Assembly (NCBI GenBank): GCA_022818135.1
Contig: JAFMSR010000012.1
Location: 10,573,083-10,637,082, forward strand
Reading direction: 5' to 3'
Source of the DNA: Saxidomus purpurata
Lineage: Eukaryota; Mollusca; Bivalvia; Venerida; Veneridae
Length of the DNA: 64,000 nt
Position 1 is the first letter of the stretch. Each line of letters begins with the position of its first letter. A program made the position numbers and the translations under genes. This document shows positions 1-13,460 of the stretch, piece after piece. The notes below the pieces were generated by a model that saw only the letters and a program-made list of their open reading frames with translations, did no database searches and was not told where the DNA came from.

Positions 1-537
1 ATTATCAAACCTTCCTTTTCGGAGAAATGGAATTCATCTTTCGAAGAAATAATCAAATAATCTTCAATTTCTAGGTCGTGAAAGGCAGAACACTAATGCT
101 TTCACGAGAGACTTATTTTGAATTATTAGTTATATATACACTAAAAGCTTTAATATTGTTTGTGATCATGATGTGTACGGATAATGTATCGCTTGAAAAT
201 ATAGTCCGAGGCTCCAAAACTTTAACAAAACCTTTACTGTTAAAGTGCAAACTTCAATTATAATACCACTGGCATTTCAAATCAAACACTTTAACGGTTT
301 CTTGAAATAAGGACTATCTATAGTTTAATTGTCAGCGTAGTTAGCCTATTCCTACACTAACGACTTTTTAGTTGTGCATCATATGTACATTAGATCTTCA
401 TGTTGGTATGCTATTTCTCAAATTTGCAAATCGCATACGTAAGTTTTGGTAAACTAGAGCAATTTGCTGCTTAATAGACATTAATAAGAAACAGATTCAA
501 TTATATAAATTTACATCTTTCCTAAACAAGATAAAGA
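1..537. other. AT-rich non-coding DNA, nothing recognised
   Basis: No frame, hairpin or repeat stands out. The 61-codon open frame at 78-263 is within chance expectation. Confidence 0.5.
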
Positions 538-1620
538 ACAAGAGCTGTCTGGATTACAGCGCACTCGACTTTTCGAAGTTCTTGCCAATGTAACAAAACG
601 TTTGTCAATAAAAGGCAGAACAAAAATCTGTGTATTCCCTAAACATAATACCCCTGAACACTACAGCAAAGTTGGAAATCAGTTTGGTTACTGAAATGTG
701 TACATGACCGTGGCTTGCACACAAGACTTTAACAAGTACAAAAAGTGGAATAATTTTGTCAAAATGTAAGCAAGATCTATGGAACTTGACGGTATGAACA
801 TGTTCATTGACCCCTAAGATATGTGTATAGTTATACAGATATTACAAGAGGCTTGCAGTTAAACTGTAGCCTTACAATACTAGTAAACTACGCAGAAGTA
901 TGCCAGTCATCAGTGACCTTGAATGTAGTAGGTCCACCCATATGCGGACTCCCTGTACGATAAACTATCATACTATCATTATGTCAACTTGCATTAAAAT
1001 TGACTTTGTAGCTGAAAATATAAAAAAAAGACGAAGCTGGTCGGAAACTTGAAACAAAAATAAAATCCTAAGTATATCACTTATTGTGACATTGACCTTG
1101 AATGTAGTGGGCCCCAATTTGACACAGGTGTCATGATTTGAACAATCTTGGTAGAGGTCCTCTAGATAATGCTAAATGCCAAATATCTTAGCTATAGGCC
1201 TTATGGTTTAAGAGAAGTAGAGTTTAAAAGTTGTTCCCATATAAGCCTTTGTACAATTTAGTGACTCCGGGCTTGATCAATTTTGTATAGGGTGTCATAA
1301 TTTGTACAATCTCGGTCAAGATTTACTAGACAATGCTACATGCTAAATATCCAAACTCTAGGGCCTTGTGGTTTCAGCGAAGAAGAATTCTAAAGTTTTT
1401 CATATTTTTTGCCAAAGCAAGCAGACTTCTGCATGGAATACAACTCTTTTAACAAATTTTGTAGAGGTGTATGCAAGGAACATCCCTGCATAGTTTCATC
1501 ACCATTGGTCCATTAATTTCAGAGGAGATGTCATTTGATCAAAATGTTGACGAACGATGGACGACGGTCAATCATCCATTATAAAAGCTCACCCTGATGA
1601 AACGAGGTGAGCTAAAAACG
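538..1620. repeat. Composite of two dispersed repeat families
   Basis: Starts with aacaagagctgtct and a gcactcgac motif, like the element at 1,988. From about 1,090 it holds two rough repeats of a unit reading as ggtcaattttg, acaatctcggt, ctagacaatgctacatgc and ctctaggccttgtggttt. It ends in the foldback agctcaccctg / gaggtgagcta, which also ends other copies. Confidence 0.55.
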
Positions 1621-1987
1621 AATGTCATACGTTAACTTTACAATAGCCTAAGTCAGCACTCGCGGGGACTTTGATTTTGAAGGTAATTAGTCTGTACCTA
1701 ATATAAAATTACTACTTTAGCTAAATTATATTGCTTAAATATTATTCTGCAAAACTGATATACTGTACTTATTTCATAGCATGCAAAACTAACGTCATTA
1801 TATCGTTTATTTAGGAAACTGTGCATGTTGCAAATTACTTTCCTTGTTTCGTGCAATGCATAATTATTTCAAACCACGCAAATATTTTGTTAAAGAGACA
1901 TTTAATCTAAATAACAAGCACTCTTCACCTACGAACTTGAAAGTTCGCTTGGTGCATTAAAGTGAATGACCACTTTGGACAAATATT

Positions 1988-2957
1988 AACAAGAGCTGTC
2001 AGTAGGACAGCGCGCTCGACTTTTTTAGTGCTGCCAATAAAACAGAACTTTGACAGTTAAGGGCACACAAGAATTTAACTAGGAATTTCTAAGTACAAAT
2101 CAAGATACATTTTCACAGAGTATCTTCTCTGCTTACAGATAGGTCTCATGATGGTACATAAGTACTCCAACTTTCAAAGAATATCCAAATGGTTAAGTCA
2201 ACAAGTGGACAAGAAGAAAATTTAACTAAGTTCAAGTCAAAAAGGGCCATAATTCATATAAAATCCTTCACAGAATTACCTTCTCCTGCCCGTGTTTTGG
2301 GATCATGATGGTAAACAAGTAATAAACTTTCAAAGTAATATCTGGAACGGTTTAGTCAAAAAGTGGACTGGTACGAAAAACTAACCCAGATTCTAAGTCG
2401 ATAAAGGGCCTTAATTTTTAAAACAAATCCCTGACAGAGACCTTCTCTGCTTACAGATGGGGTAAGATGTAAACAAGCATTCAAAGATTCAAAGCAATAT
2501 CTCAAAGGGTTAAGGCAATAAGTGGATTTTACCCATATTCAATGTATTTTCTAAGTAAAAAAGGGGCATAATTCTGTTCAAAACCTTGACAGAGTTAGTA
2601 CTCTTGTCTGTTGATGTAGGTCATGATGGTAAACAAGTATGGTAAGTTTCAAAGCAATACCTCCAATGGTTTGGAAATAAAGTGAGGTGGTACGAAAAAC
2701 TTAACCAAGCTCAATACACTTTCTAAGTCAAAAAAGGGCCATAATTCTGTCAAAAACCATGACAGAGTTATGTACCTGTCTGTAGATGGAAGTTATGATG
2801 GTAAACAAGTATGGTAAGTTTCAAAGCCATACCTCTAATACTTTTGAAAAAAAGTGGGGTGGTACGAAAAACTTAACCAAGGTGTGACGCCAACGCCGAC
2901 GCCGACGCCGGGGCGAGTAGGATAGCTCCCCTTTTCATAGAAAAGTCGAGCTAAAAA
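1988..2957. repeat. Dispersed element with internal 160-170 bp repeats
   Basis: Begins aacaagagctgtcag and gcgctcgactttt, and ends aaaagtcgagcta, so gctcgactttt is inverted at the two ends. Inside are about five diverged units containing catgatggtaaacaagta, tttcaaag, and aaaagggccataattc. A GC-rich gccgacgccgacg patch lies before the 3' end. A 3' fragment of the same family lies at 25,340-25,665, and a 5' fragment at 17,909. Confidence 0.65.
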
Positions 2958-2989
2958 TGGAACATTCCTTTTTTCTGCAAACCTTCCTA

Positions 2990-3330
2990 TAGTATAGATG
3001 TCTTTTTAAAATCAAGTGACCCCTGAGCTGGGTCAATTTTGACTCCTATCATTGATTTGAACAATGTAGGTTGACATCAACTGGACAATGCTACATACAA
3101 AAAGTTCTAGGTATTGTGGTTTCAGACAAAAAGATTTCCTATAATTATCAGTCTGTATATAAATCAAGTCACCACCGGGCGGGGTCAATTTTGATCTGGG
3201 GTTATGATTGGAACACTCTTGGTACAGGTCCAAAAACAATGTAACAAGCCAAATATTTCAGGTTTTTAAAAGCAAAATTTTAAGTTTAAAATGTGTCGCC
3301 ATAGAAACCAGATGACAGCATGGAATTGAT
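2990..3330. repeat. Fragment of the ggtcaattttga repeat family
   Basis: Two diverged units with aagtgacccctgagctgg, gggtcaatttt, and acaatgctacatac, related to 1,090-1,620, 8,550-9,640 and 15,985-16,460. Confidence 0.5.
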
Positions 3331-4436
3331 TTCGAGCTTCATGCGAAAACATCCAAGCCGAATTGCATCAACATTTGCCATGTTTCAGAGGCGATATAGA
3401 TTGAAGGTAATAGTCGACGGGCATACGAGGAAAGACGGACGCCAGACGTCGAGTTTCACAATATCTCACTCTTGCACAAATGCTAATGAGGTATACTAAC
3501 ACTAACCATATTTTGATAAAAGTCTGTCGAAAACTGTTTAAGCTACCTAAGCAGAGCACTGGCTATTTCACACATTCAAAAGAGATACATAATTAACTTT
3601 AGTCCTACATTTAAACGTAATGTAGTTTGAACACTTTTGCAAGAAATATGGTCTTATGGCGCCTGTTTGGATTTCCGTCTTGGCAGTATTAAAGTACATT
3701 AGTTTAGTGATTTTGAGCTCCGTACACAGATTGTTACAGGAATTCATCGCTGCAGCGACAGCGCATCAGATGAAAGTATCTGAAACGCATTTCACACGTT
3801 TTCAGCCTTTAATTATTAAACACATTTGACACTTTTATTTGTGGTAAATGTATTAAAGGCTGCATTAATGATGAAATACAGATCTACTAAAAGATTCCCG
3901 TAGTGCCAGGAATCAATAAGCGTGTCTTTGGTTGTTTTATTCTTTGCAAAATTATACAAGTATGGTTTAATGTATACTTTTCCGCAGTATCTTTTAACAA
4001 ACCAAAACTGTTTTTCAATCCCCTTAGTGCTTTTAAAAATTATTTTCAATATTGATTTTGACTAACGTTATTAAAGAAATAAATTCGAACCTTTAGTAAT
4101 GATCTGATATCAAAGTGAGATTATTTTAAAGAAAAAACGTTGGATTACGAAAAATAGAAGACTAAATTTGAATACTCATATTATATAGAATAAAGAGTTT
4201 ACAGACTAAACAATATCATTGCCAAAAAGTGCAATTTACTGCACTGAAGCTAGTGATACTTGTCGTACAAATAAAGCTAAATTTCGCCGGTAAAAATCTT
4301 TCTTGGTAATGTCAGCCCTTAAACAATCTTCATCAAAGTGTTCTTGGGACTTTAGACAGGAAACAAACAAGTTATAAAACTATTTATGACCAGATGTGAC
4401 CAAACTTCAGCCGTAAACTACATATCATAAACTCAA

Positions 4437-5125
4437 ACATTATATTTGACCTTGAATAGACAAACCTTCTGACAAATTTACATGATGCCTGGCTGTAAAA
4501 CGTTCTCCTAGGAATTGATATGGTGACCTAGTTTATAATCCCAGGTGACCCATATTTAGATTTGGCCAATAAATTCATTGAGACAATTTTACTGACCAAG
4601 TATAATTAAGATCCAATGAATAATGCAGCCTTTATTGCGTTCACAATGTTTTCTTAGGACTTGACCCGTAACCTAGCTTTTGACTATAGATGATCCAAAT
4701 TCAAACTCGATCTAGATTTTATCAAGATAATCATTCTGTCCAAGTTTCATGAAATGAAATAATGATACAAAAATGATTTGACCCCGTGATAGTTTTTCAC
4801 CGCAGATGAGCCATATTCAGTCTTGATATAGATTACATTAAAGCTGTCATTCTGACTACGTTTCATGAAGATCCAGTGAAGAAAGCAACCTATATTGCAT
4901 CCACAAGGGTTTTCTATGATTTGACCGCGTGACCAAGTTTTTTACCCCAGATGATTCAAACTCTACCTAAATTTCATCAAGGCGATCATACTGACAAAGC
5001 TGCATAAAGACCTAATGAAAATTGCAACCGCTATTGCAAGCACAGTTTTCTCTATGACAGACAGACAGACAGACGACAGACACCAGGCACAACAGCTCAT
5101 CTTGAGAACTTCGTGAGCTAAAAAA
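4437..5125. repeat. Tandem-structured dispersed repeat
   Basis: About four diverged units with gatttgaccccgtgac, agatgacccatattca, catcaaga, attctgacca and gatccaatgaa. It ends in a gacagacagacaga run and the foldback agctcatcttg / cttcgtgagcta. A second copy of the family lies at 59,945-60,620. Confidence 0.6.
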
Positions 5126-6684
5126 TCGTTTAAATTCATATTTCTGTTTTCGTTTGAGGAGTGTATACATCATTCCGAAAACAGAAAGTAATCATTAAAA
5201 CCTAAGAAATAAGAGAAGAACGGCTAAAATAAGACGAAAACAAGTAATTTCAAAAGTTTAGAGTCACAAAGTATGCCACACGTGTGTGATCACGCATGTG
5301 TTATATATAATTGCTTGAAAGAGCTGTTCTGTAATTATTTCTTTCACATTCCATAAATATCCTAAATATAACACAATGGACAAACCACAAAAACAAATAA
5401 ACATTAGTATTAAAGTGTGCATTTTCAGTATTTTCATTGTCCAACATTGTCGGCACACTTCACAAGCCGTCATGTTGATAAAGTTTGTGTGACAATTTAG
5501 TAGAACAGAAATAAATCTGGTAATCCTACTACAGAACCGATACGTATTAAAACCAATTAATGAGTGTAAAAACAAAAAATGGGAATGACAAACATACTGA
5601 TGAATGTTTGTGAGGAACTGGCGAATAAAAGAGCTGCTGCGTTTATATGTGTAAATAAAGATCAAGTTGTCGTGTGCATAACCAACTTGAGTTATCAGAC
5701 AGCACTCGCGACATTTTAGTATACTTCATTTGTCTTTAATGGGGATTACACTTTTGCCAACGAAATGAGGAGAATGACATTTCTTCTGAAAAAAGGACCA
5801 CCAGATAGCGATGACATTAACATGCGTAAAAGCCCGCAGGGAAAAAATGATGAGCAGTCAAGTTTTATGTCCATTATAGCAACCCATTCATTACGCAGAC
5901 GACACTGACAAAAAGGGAAAATTACAAATCACGTTTTATCCGTCTGCATTACACAGATGCCATCGTTTAAATAAAAGATACGATATCAGGAGACTTCTAA
6001 ATATTACACGGACGAAATAAGCATCGAGTCGAAGAAACTTTTCTCTGATGCTGATTATTTTGGATGAAGAAGACGAAAACGCAAAATAGTCTTGAATGCA
6101 TTCCATTTTATAGCGAATGATTTTTCCTAATACTACGTAGCATAAAACTCATTGGTCTTTTCCGTTTACGACGATCGTGATCACTTAATTATCTTTATTT
6201 CTGCAAGAGTAGGTTCGTTCCAAGGTCAGTCTAATTATTTTTTGGAACATAAGACATAACTGAAAATTACTAACAAGAAATAGCTAATCCCTAGCCGAGC
6301 GTTATAATTGTACCCGCGTATTGGAATGACTTCTAGACTCTGTCATACAGAAATAGAAACATACTTAACACACTTCTTTCAACAAAAATATTCTATGTAA
6401 AAGCAGGTGTTATCAATTTTTTTAATCATGTCTTTTAGTCAAGTCTTTACAAAGCATACGTTTTAAACTATCGGTGATGGAATTTGAGCACAAATCTTTG
6501 TAATAGTTTGTAAAGTTCAGAAATAAGACAAAAACATTTTGTAACATTTGGTGCAATGGCTATCAATTTAATCAATCAAATCATATAACCAGATAACCAA
6601 GAACAGATAGAATAGAAACGAGCAACACACCTCCGTGATGAAGAGAAAACTTCGTTATTCGGACGTTCTAGTCAGAAAGCATAC

Positions 6685-6789
6685 CTCATAAGGCCAATCC
6701 TAATATCATAGCGATTGCGCTTCCTTCATAGATATTAACAATGTTTCCCATAAATCAGCATTGAAGTTCCCAGAACAGCAATTCCATTT
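6685..6789 (-). pseudogene. Decayed copy of the 15.5-kb exon (copy A)
   Basis: Aligned with the block at 15,472-15,577, this copy keeps the acceptor (ctgactag) and the donor (TATGAG then gtatgc). It has lost one base near residue 8 and gained stop codons after KEAQSL. The conserved splice sites and broken frame suggest a duplicated exon that has decayed. It lies in the same order within the larger A/B duplication. Confidence 0.4.
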
Positions 6790-7299
6790 CTAGTCAGTAT
6801 GCATACTCTTTGAAGCAGTTCACTATAATATTTTACCATTTACAATTTGAGCTGCAAAGCGTTAAATGCACAACCAATGCTTACATTAGGTTCTGTTGGC
6901 ACATAAGATTGTTTGAATAATCATGCCAACAATGTCCACTGTATACATCCTACCACTGACCGTATCGACCTAAACCTAAACTATTTGCATGCTAACTAGC
7001 CTCGTTTTCAAACAATATTTTAAAGCAGTATGTTCTACCTTTGGTGCTTGACGGAAAAATTTTCTTGGTGAAAGAGTGTAGGCATTCTAAGGTGTTGTTT
7101 TTGTCTAGAAATCAAGTCGATGAGTGTTGCAACAGTCTTTATTCATGAAGTGTCATTATAAGGCCAAAACAAAAGAAACGGGATAATAGAATCAAGTTTC
7201 AACTATCAAATTAGCCGTACAAAAAAGACACACATATCATAGTCTGAATTCAACATGATTCATGTAGCACGGACCTATATCTACTTTCGGTGTGAACAT

Positions 7300-7565
7300 C
7301 AAAATTTATCAGAGCGGTAAGGAAAAATGGAGCGGAAGGAAATGTAAGACTCAAACATTTGACCTAAAATTTTGACCTTGATTAAGAGCTAGCGTGACAG
7401 ACTCGTGCGTTCTTGTCATCGTTCATTGTCTTAATGAGATGAACAACCAAAATCCTTCAAGGGGCTAAGGAGAACTGGAGCGGAAAGCAAACGTTAAGGA
7501 CGGACGAAGTGTAGGACGAACGGACGGAGACGATTCATAAATCCCCCTCCTGTTTTGCAGCTATG
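7300..7565. repeat. Diverged repeat with gacggacg tail
   Basis: Two diverged units each with agagcggtaaggaaaa or ggggctaaggagaac and tggagcgga, followed by a run of gacggacga motifs. This tail style recurs at other dispersed elements in the window. Confidence 0.35.
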
Positions 7566-8273
7566 GATAAACATACTCTATCGCAAGTTACAGAATCATA
7601 CTTTTTCGGTTTGCTTTTTGACTTACACACGCAAATAAAATACAAACAACACTGCAGAGTGGATTAATTGTTGTCCCTTAACAGTGCCGTTTTCACTAAT
7701 ATTCATAATTATACAAATGTAAACTGCTGGTTTACATAGAGCATTCATAAGATAGTTTCTCTCTCTAAATTACCAATCGCATTCTTCTTTACGCCAGAGA
7801 GTCTAATTAAAGCCTAAATGATACAAATTGCTCGTATCAGCCATTTGAAAAGTAAAACGTTTGTCCATTTTTCTGGCGGTCAAATAAACATAAAATATGT
7901 TTTGCCAGTTCTCAAGACGGTGATGCACTGTTTAAACTTGAAAAACCTCATCAAGACCTTGTTCTTAGGAAATTGCAGGAGTTACAGAGTATTAAACATT
8001 ACCTCTGATGACTTGTAAAAATGTGAAAACGCAAATTCGTATACATTTGTTTATCAAGCAACACAAAGATCATGTTAAGATAGCAGTGAAATACAAATCA
8101 CGTTTAGATTCCACATACATGTTTTTTTTATCGAACACACTATTTTCACATTTCTTTATTGAAATAAAAAGATTATCTTCTTGATGAAAGATCCTCGAAA
8201 ACATGCCATCGTTTTTAGAATTCAATCAGCACTTGTCCATCTTCTTTCCAATCAGGAGTGGGAAAACATTTCC

Positions 8274-8354
8274 TCAGATATGCAACGAGGATGCCAGGAG
8301 TTTTGCATCAACAAACAAGATTGATTGTGTGTCATTATTAAATAAGTAATTGGC
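8274..8354 (-). pseudogene. Frameshifted copy of the 21.7-kb candidate exon (copy A)
   Basis: Aligns with 21,741-21,822 including the acceptor AG and the TGA, but lacks one base after the codons for the shared P-I start, which breaks the frame. It belongs to the most similar block of the A/B duplication (about 8,150-8,400). Confidence 0.2.
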
Positions 8355-8539
8355 CTAGCTTGGCTGAAAAGGGCGGTAAAAACGGTAAATAGAAATGAAA
8401 ACAGACTGAAACTCCTTTACTTCTAATATTTCGTATCTTGTGATGACAATACTATATTTCAAAATTGTAATGGATCTTTCATATGTAATGATTACATTCC
8501 ATTTTAAATATTTGCTTCACCGATAACATAAAACAAAAG

Positions 8540-9640
8540 ATTCAGTTTTGTGCCAGGTGTCATGATTTAAACAATCTTAGTAGAGGTCTACTAGGCAATT
8601 CCACATGCTACATATCTAAGCTCAAGGCTTTGCGGTTTAAGGGAAGAAGATTTTTTTAAAACCTTTTCCTACATAAGCCTACGTAAAAACAAGTGACCCC
8701 CGGGTGTCAATTTTGACCAGGGGTCATAATTTGGTCAATCGTAGAGGTAGAGGTCCACTAGATTATGCCACATGCATAGTGGATTCAGAGAACAAGATGT
8801 TTAAATTTTCCCATACAAGAGGGCCAAGATGGCCCTATATCGCTCGCTTTAGTACAAGTCCACTTGGCTGGTGGAATATAACTAGACAATGTTATATACC
8901 AAATAAGTTTTCCTATATACGTCTTTGTAAAAAAGTGATCCCCGAGCAAGGTCAATTTTGACCAAGGGGCATAATTTGAACACACTTTGAAGAGGTCTAC
9001 TAGATAATGCTACATGCCAAATATCTAAGCTCTAGGCCTTGTGGTTTCAGAGAAGGGGAAGATTTTTTTTTTTTTTTTTAAAAAAAAGGGGGTTTGAACC
9101 CGGGGTAATATTTTCATCTTGTGAGTTGTATTGAAAGCCATGCCAAATATCTAGAGTTCTAGGCTGGTTTCGAAAGATTTTTAAAGTTTTTCCTATTGTT
9201 GCCAAAAAAACCAGAGTTCTGCATGGAATGAAATTCTTTGAACAATTTTGATAGAGCTTCATGCAAGGAACATTCCTGCATAGTTTTATCAACATTGGCC
9301 TAGTGTTTTCAGAGGAAATGTCATTTGAATCAAAATGTTGACGGACGACGGACACTGATCAATTAGAAAAGCTCACCCTGGCGAACAAGTCCAGTAGTTA
9401 ATGCCACATGCCTTCCTGTTCTTCAGAAGAAGATTTTTAAAGTTTTTCCTTCCCATTGCAATGGCAACCAGAATTCTGCATGGAATTCAATTATTTGAAC
9501 AAATATGAAAGGGCTTCATGCAAGGTGCATCCCTGCCAAGTTTCATCATCACTGGCCTAGTAGTTTTAGAGAAGATGACGTTTGAAGGGAAATGTTAACG
9601 GATGTACGACGAACGACGGACGGAAAGCGATTTTAAATAA
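8540..9640. repeat. Largest copy of the ggtcaattttga repeat family
   Basis: Five or so diverged units of about 170-190 bp (ccccgggtgtcaattttg, catgatttaaacaatc, actagacaatgcta, ctctaggccttgtggttt). It has an internal poly-T/poly-A tract at 9,066-9,087, an interim foldback end (agctcaccctgg, 9,370), and a tail of cgacgaacgacggacgg at 9,600-9,630. Open frames on both strands here are by-products of the repeat. Confidence 0.6.
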
Positions 9641-10550
9641 TAAAACTACAGCTTGTGCAACTTCTAATTACTAGGTATTTGCTTGAGAGATAAACTACAA
9701 ACAATTAATGATGCTCTTTATCAAACATGCGCAAATTAACAGGTAACTTTGATTCACTAAGTGACTAAGGAAACAAAATTTTAAATAGTCTTTAAATACA
9801 CGCAACGAAAAATACAAAGGACGCACTGCACTATTTTCCTTCAACTACTAAAAACATGTCTTATAAATAATCTTATTCTTTCCAACATGTGTGTGTGTGA
9901 TATCAGAAGGTCCCCCTATGTTTTGCCTAGATGCTTCTTTTTTACTTTTCATAGTTGCTTTTATCTGATTTAAATTGTTTAAATTGCTAAGGAATGATAC
10001 TAGTATCATAAAACTAATAAAGAGCAGGTTTGGTGACATTAAATAATTGGATATTTTTATTGGATATAATTGTATTGAGAGAAAGTCGTTTTAAGATATT
10101 TTTAGAAACAGTGGTCCCTGTGCGAAGAGAACCGGGGCAATTTCCTGGTTTTTTTTGTAGGCAGTCAAGTGTAAGGCTGCTAATTAGCAAGTCCGTAGAT
10201 TCAGCGAAGAAGAGCTTTAAGTGAAGTGTTGACGACAGACGATCGATGCAAAAAATTATTCTTCCGAATTAACTAAAACCATCGATCACCAGGCTGAGCC
10301 CTTACAACATTGCCTATTGAAAACGCTTGGTCATTCTTCTGTAGAGAAAAGCAGTTCATTGTCTTGTCTTAACTTTTTACTTCGTTTAATAGAAGTGGAT
10401 TGAATGTCGCAATCCAACGTAAAGTCTCCAAACGTGTTAAAACATGGATATTGCATGCAATGTCCGTGGTGTAAACATTTGACTTAACTTTTAAAAAACC
10501 CTTTAAGAGGTTAAGGATATATATTTCAATAACCTGTAACCCTGAAATTT
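9641..10550. other. AT-rich non-coding DNA
   Basis: Nothing recognisable beyond a short tgtgtgtgtg run at 9,889. Open frames up to 67 codons are not supported by motifs or composition. Confidence 0.4.
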
Positions 10551-10559
10551 GACATTGGC

Positions 10560-11320
10560 ATTTAGCAGGCAATGTATAGGCAACAATTGCGAGACGTTAT
10601 TTCAAAACTAGTCTACACAGTCCAGTTACAAAATACCAGACGGTGAACCCTTAATTACAGGTTTGAACCTTGTGTGAAACCTCGGTCTAGATTTTCTTCA
10701 TGACACATCCATGTAGTATGGATAACTATGTGCAGTTATTTCAAAATCAGTTAATACATCTAGAAGTTACATCATTTGCAAGAGACACTTGAATACAACC
10801 CTGCGTCATGTTTTGAGCCTTAAGTGTGACATTGACCTTTAGGGAGGGATGCATGACACATCCTTTGGGTAAAGGCAAAAATTGTAAAGTTATCAGTGTA
10901 TGCATGTAGAAGTAACAGCTGTGACAAAATACTGGTATATAATCTGACATTACTGGTTCGTTACTGACCTCCAAATAGCTCCATGTGTGTGTGGTGCACG
11001 ACACACCCTCTAGGTTAGTGCAATTATTCTATGACATTATTTCAATATCAGTATATGCATGTAGAAGTAACCGGTTCACGGGTTTATAGAAAACTTTGAC
11101 CTTGACCTTCGTTCGTGCCGCATGTACTGGTATAGTACCCTACATTACAGGATTTAAGTGGGAGAGGTACATGACACACTTTTGTTTTGAACATCGGTCC
11201 ATGCCTATATCAATTACATCACCGACACGAAGTGCGAACAGACTGACGGACATAACAGAGCAAACCTATAGCCCTAAACAATATTCGATCGGTTGGAGCC
11301 TCATCATCATCCTGACAAAT
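10560..11320. repeat. Tandem-structured dispersed repeat, unit about 150 bp
   Basis: At least three diverged units share tgcatgtagaagtaac (about 10,901 and 11,052; a diverged form at 10,756) and catgacacatcc-like strings (10,699, 10,853, 10,996). The array ends in gacggacataacagagc. The 105-codon plus frame at 11,096 lies in this repeat. Confidence 0.5.
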
Positions 11321-12167
11321 ATATTTTCTGCAAATATAAAACATCAACGGGATGTTTCACTTCGATTTCTAACAGTGATCTGCGTCATGCAAGTACATAG
11401 TGCATCTCATTGAAGTAAAGGTGCATACATGGCTTCCTACCAGAAATTCATCAAAAATAAAATTTAGCAATTAAAATAAGACCTTTAATTTTACAAGAGA
11501 ACTCTGGCAAGAATGTCTAACTTGATTCAGTATGTAAAATCTAAAATTGCTTTACAGTTAAGCCTTTCTCTACATCAAACAACGGATGTCGAAAAACTGA
11601 ACACTTGTATGTAGCTGCTTAATAGAATTGGCAATTGGACTACAACAGTATTGGCTGGTAAAGGCAAGGTAACTATCTGCTTAAAAGACGTTACAACTTA
11701 CACAGTTTCGATTCTTCGTTATTTATCAACAACGTATTTTCTAAACATGACTAGCTTGTACTTCTTCATAATCACCGTAGTAATTATTCTGCAAAGCTGA
11801 TTTACCTTACATTATATATCACGCAAAACTGACATAATTAAATCGCTACCTTTGCAAATCATTGAAGTGTTGCGCATATACCTTTTATGGTACTATTGTA
11901 GGACACGCAATTTCTTCGATAAAGAATGGACGCATTTACAGAAGCATTGTCAGGCATCTTGTCAAGCAAATTTAACTTTTTTTCGACTCCTGTACAACGT
12001 GAAGTGGGTTTAGTGTTTGCCCAATATTTTTGCCTTAATTTTTAAAATGTTCCCTGTCTATTTGCCATGAACCTCTGACAGGTTTTTCTATGTATTACTG
12101 TATCTTGATAGAGCAAGACTTTATAGACCTGTTGGCGCATGACGTCATAAGGGCAAACACTAAGTCA

Positions 12168-12277
12168 GTTAGAGGCTAAAATAGAGAAATTTATACAACA
12201 TAGAAACCCAGTCGGTCGCTAGCGCTACCTCCTTTGGGTTTCTATATTGTTTAAATTTCTCTATTTAGCCTCTAACT
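12168..12277. repeat. Foldback (MITE-like) hairpin
   Basis: Arms of about 42 bases (12,168-12,210 and 12,236-12,277) pair almost completely: gttagaggctaaaatagag against ctctatttagcctctaac. The loop is about 25 bases. An outer pair, ttagtgtttgccc at 12,010 and gggcaaacactaa at 12,151, suggests nesting within a larger inverted structure. Confidence 0.75.
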
Positions 12278-13104
12278 ATTACTTGATGTGTTATGAAATA
12301 GTACCCTTTGAGATTAAAGTTGAAAAGAGATCAAAGCTTTTACCACAAAAGTTCACTTACAAATTACATACAGAAACACACAAATGATGTTTATAACAAA
12401 AAACAATTTCGTAGAAAATCTGCCTATTACTGTTAATATAATTACTCAACATGCTGTTCCAGTTTGTTTGAAAGCATTTTAGATAGAAACATAACTAAGT
12501 TTAATCATCCGATGTATAAAATGTCTATCAAGGTAACATAGTTTGCGCACATTTGTGAAGCAGATGATCTTTGATCTCTTGATCTATGGTGCTTTTATAA
12601 TTTCCCACCAGACATTATACAAATTATGTTAGATTGATGATTTAAACTTTGTGTACATAGGTTAAAGTTAGATAATCATTTAATGTTTTAATGAGTATGC
12701 CGCAAAGGGTATCACCAAGTATAATTACGAGTTTTCTTTTATGCACATGTTTCTCTAGCTATATCTATCAAAGCTACACTACATCTATTTAAGAACACGA
12801 CAATAAAGTATAGGCACCTTCGATTTCCATAGCTCGCTTTGTACAGCAAAAGTGTTTCTTGCAACCTACTTGTTTTTGTAATGAAACTATTTGACCGAAT
12901 GTTGAAACATGAAACTGTTTAATACCTTATTGAAATATCTAACGTTTATAACCCGTATGTGGCTTGTACCAATACAATGACTTACTGTCAATAGTGTTAA
13001 AGCTTTTACTTTTCTGCCAAAAAATTAAAAAACCAGACCGTTTTCAACCCCTTAGTGCTTTTTGAATTATAATTTAATATTGTTTTGGAAAAGGGCTTAA
13101 TATA

Positions 13105-13460
13105 AGAACAAGATGGCCATCACTGCCCTATATCACCTGAGTACGAGTTCAAATGAATGATAAATATTGAAAAAGAAAAAAAAAGTATTGAAAATGATCT
13201 TTTATACAAAAAACGGCCGGAAGTTAATTGTTTATCCATTGGGACAATCTCTCCGCTCGCGAGGGCTCGATTTTTTGTATAAGAAAATACGAGAGCTGCC
13301 AATCCATGTGTATATAGGCCCGTGACATGACCAAATTTGTATCTTTTCACATCTGAATCATCGCCTTCTAAAATTAATAAACCGAAACCAAAGACCTACC
13401 TACCGAACACCGACCAGCCGACCAAAATGGCAAAGCGATATAACCCCACTTCTTCTAAGG
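13105..13460. repeat. Short dispersed element containing a tatataggcccgtga motif
   Basis: Starts acaagatggccatcactgc, a 5' start also seen at 8,816 and 59,951 in diverged form, and ends near aaccccacttcttctaagg. It includes gtgtatataggcccgtgac at 13,308, a variant of the palindromic motif at 34,741. Confidence 0.4.

Larger units (their letters stand above)
1690..8440. repeat. Segmental duplication, copy A
   Basis: Collinear with copy B at 11,760-21,900. Anchors (A/B): 1741-1808/11783-11848; 4003-4055/13029-13083; 5640-5830/13710-13900; 5903-6000/13987-14090; 6190-6340/14695-14830; 6640-6810/15420-15595; 6846-6910/15890-15960; 7700-7790/21110-21250; 8150-8400/21600-21870. The similarity is patchy, indicating an old event. 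Between anchors, copy A carries its own dispersed repeats (1,988-2,957; 4,437-5,125). Confidence 0.75.

Noticed and set aside
5264..5665. 133-codon minus frame with a hydrophobic stretch after MKILKMHT, like a type II membrane anchor
   Set aside because: No splice chain or downstream domain was found, and the corresponding part of copy B (about 13.5-13.7 kb) does not keep the frame.
8704..9355. Overlapping frames of 66-102 codons on both strands
   Set aside because: They fall in the tandem-structured repeat at 8,540-9,640 and change frame from unit to unit.
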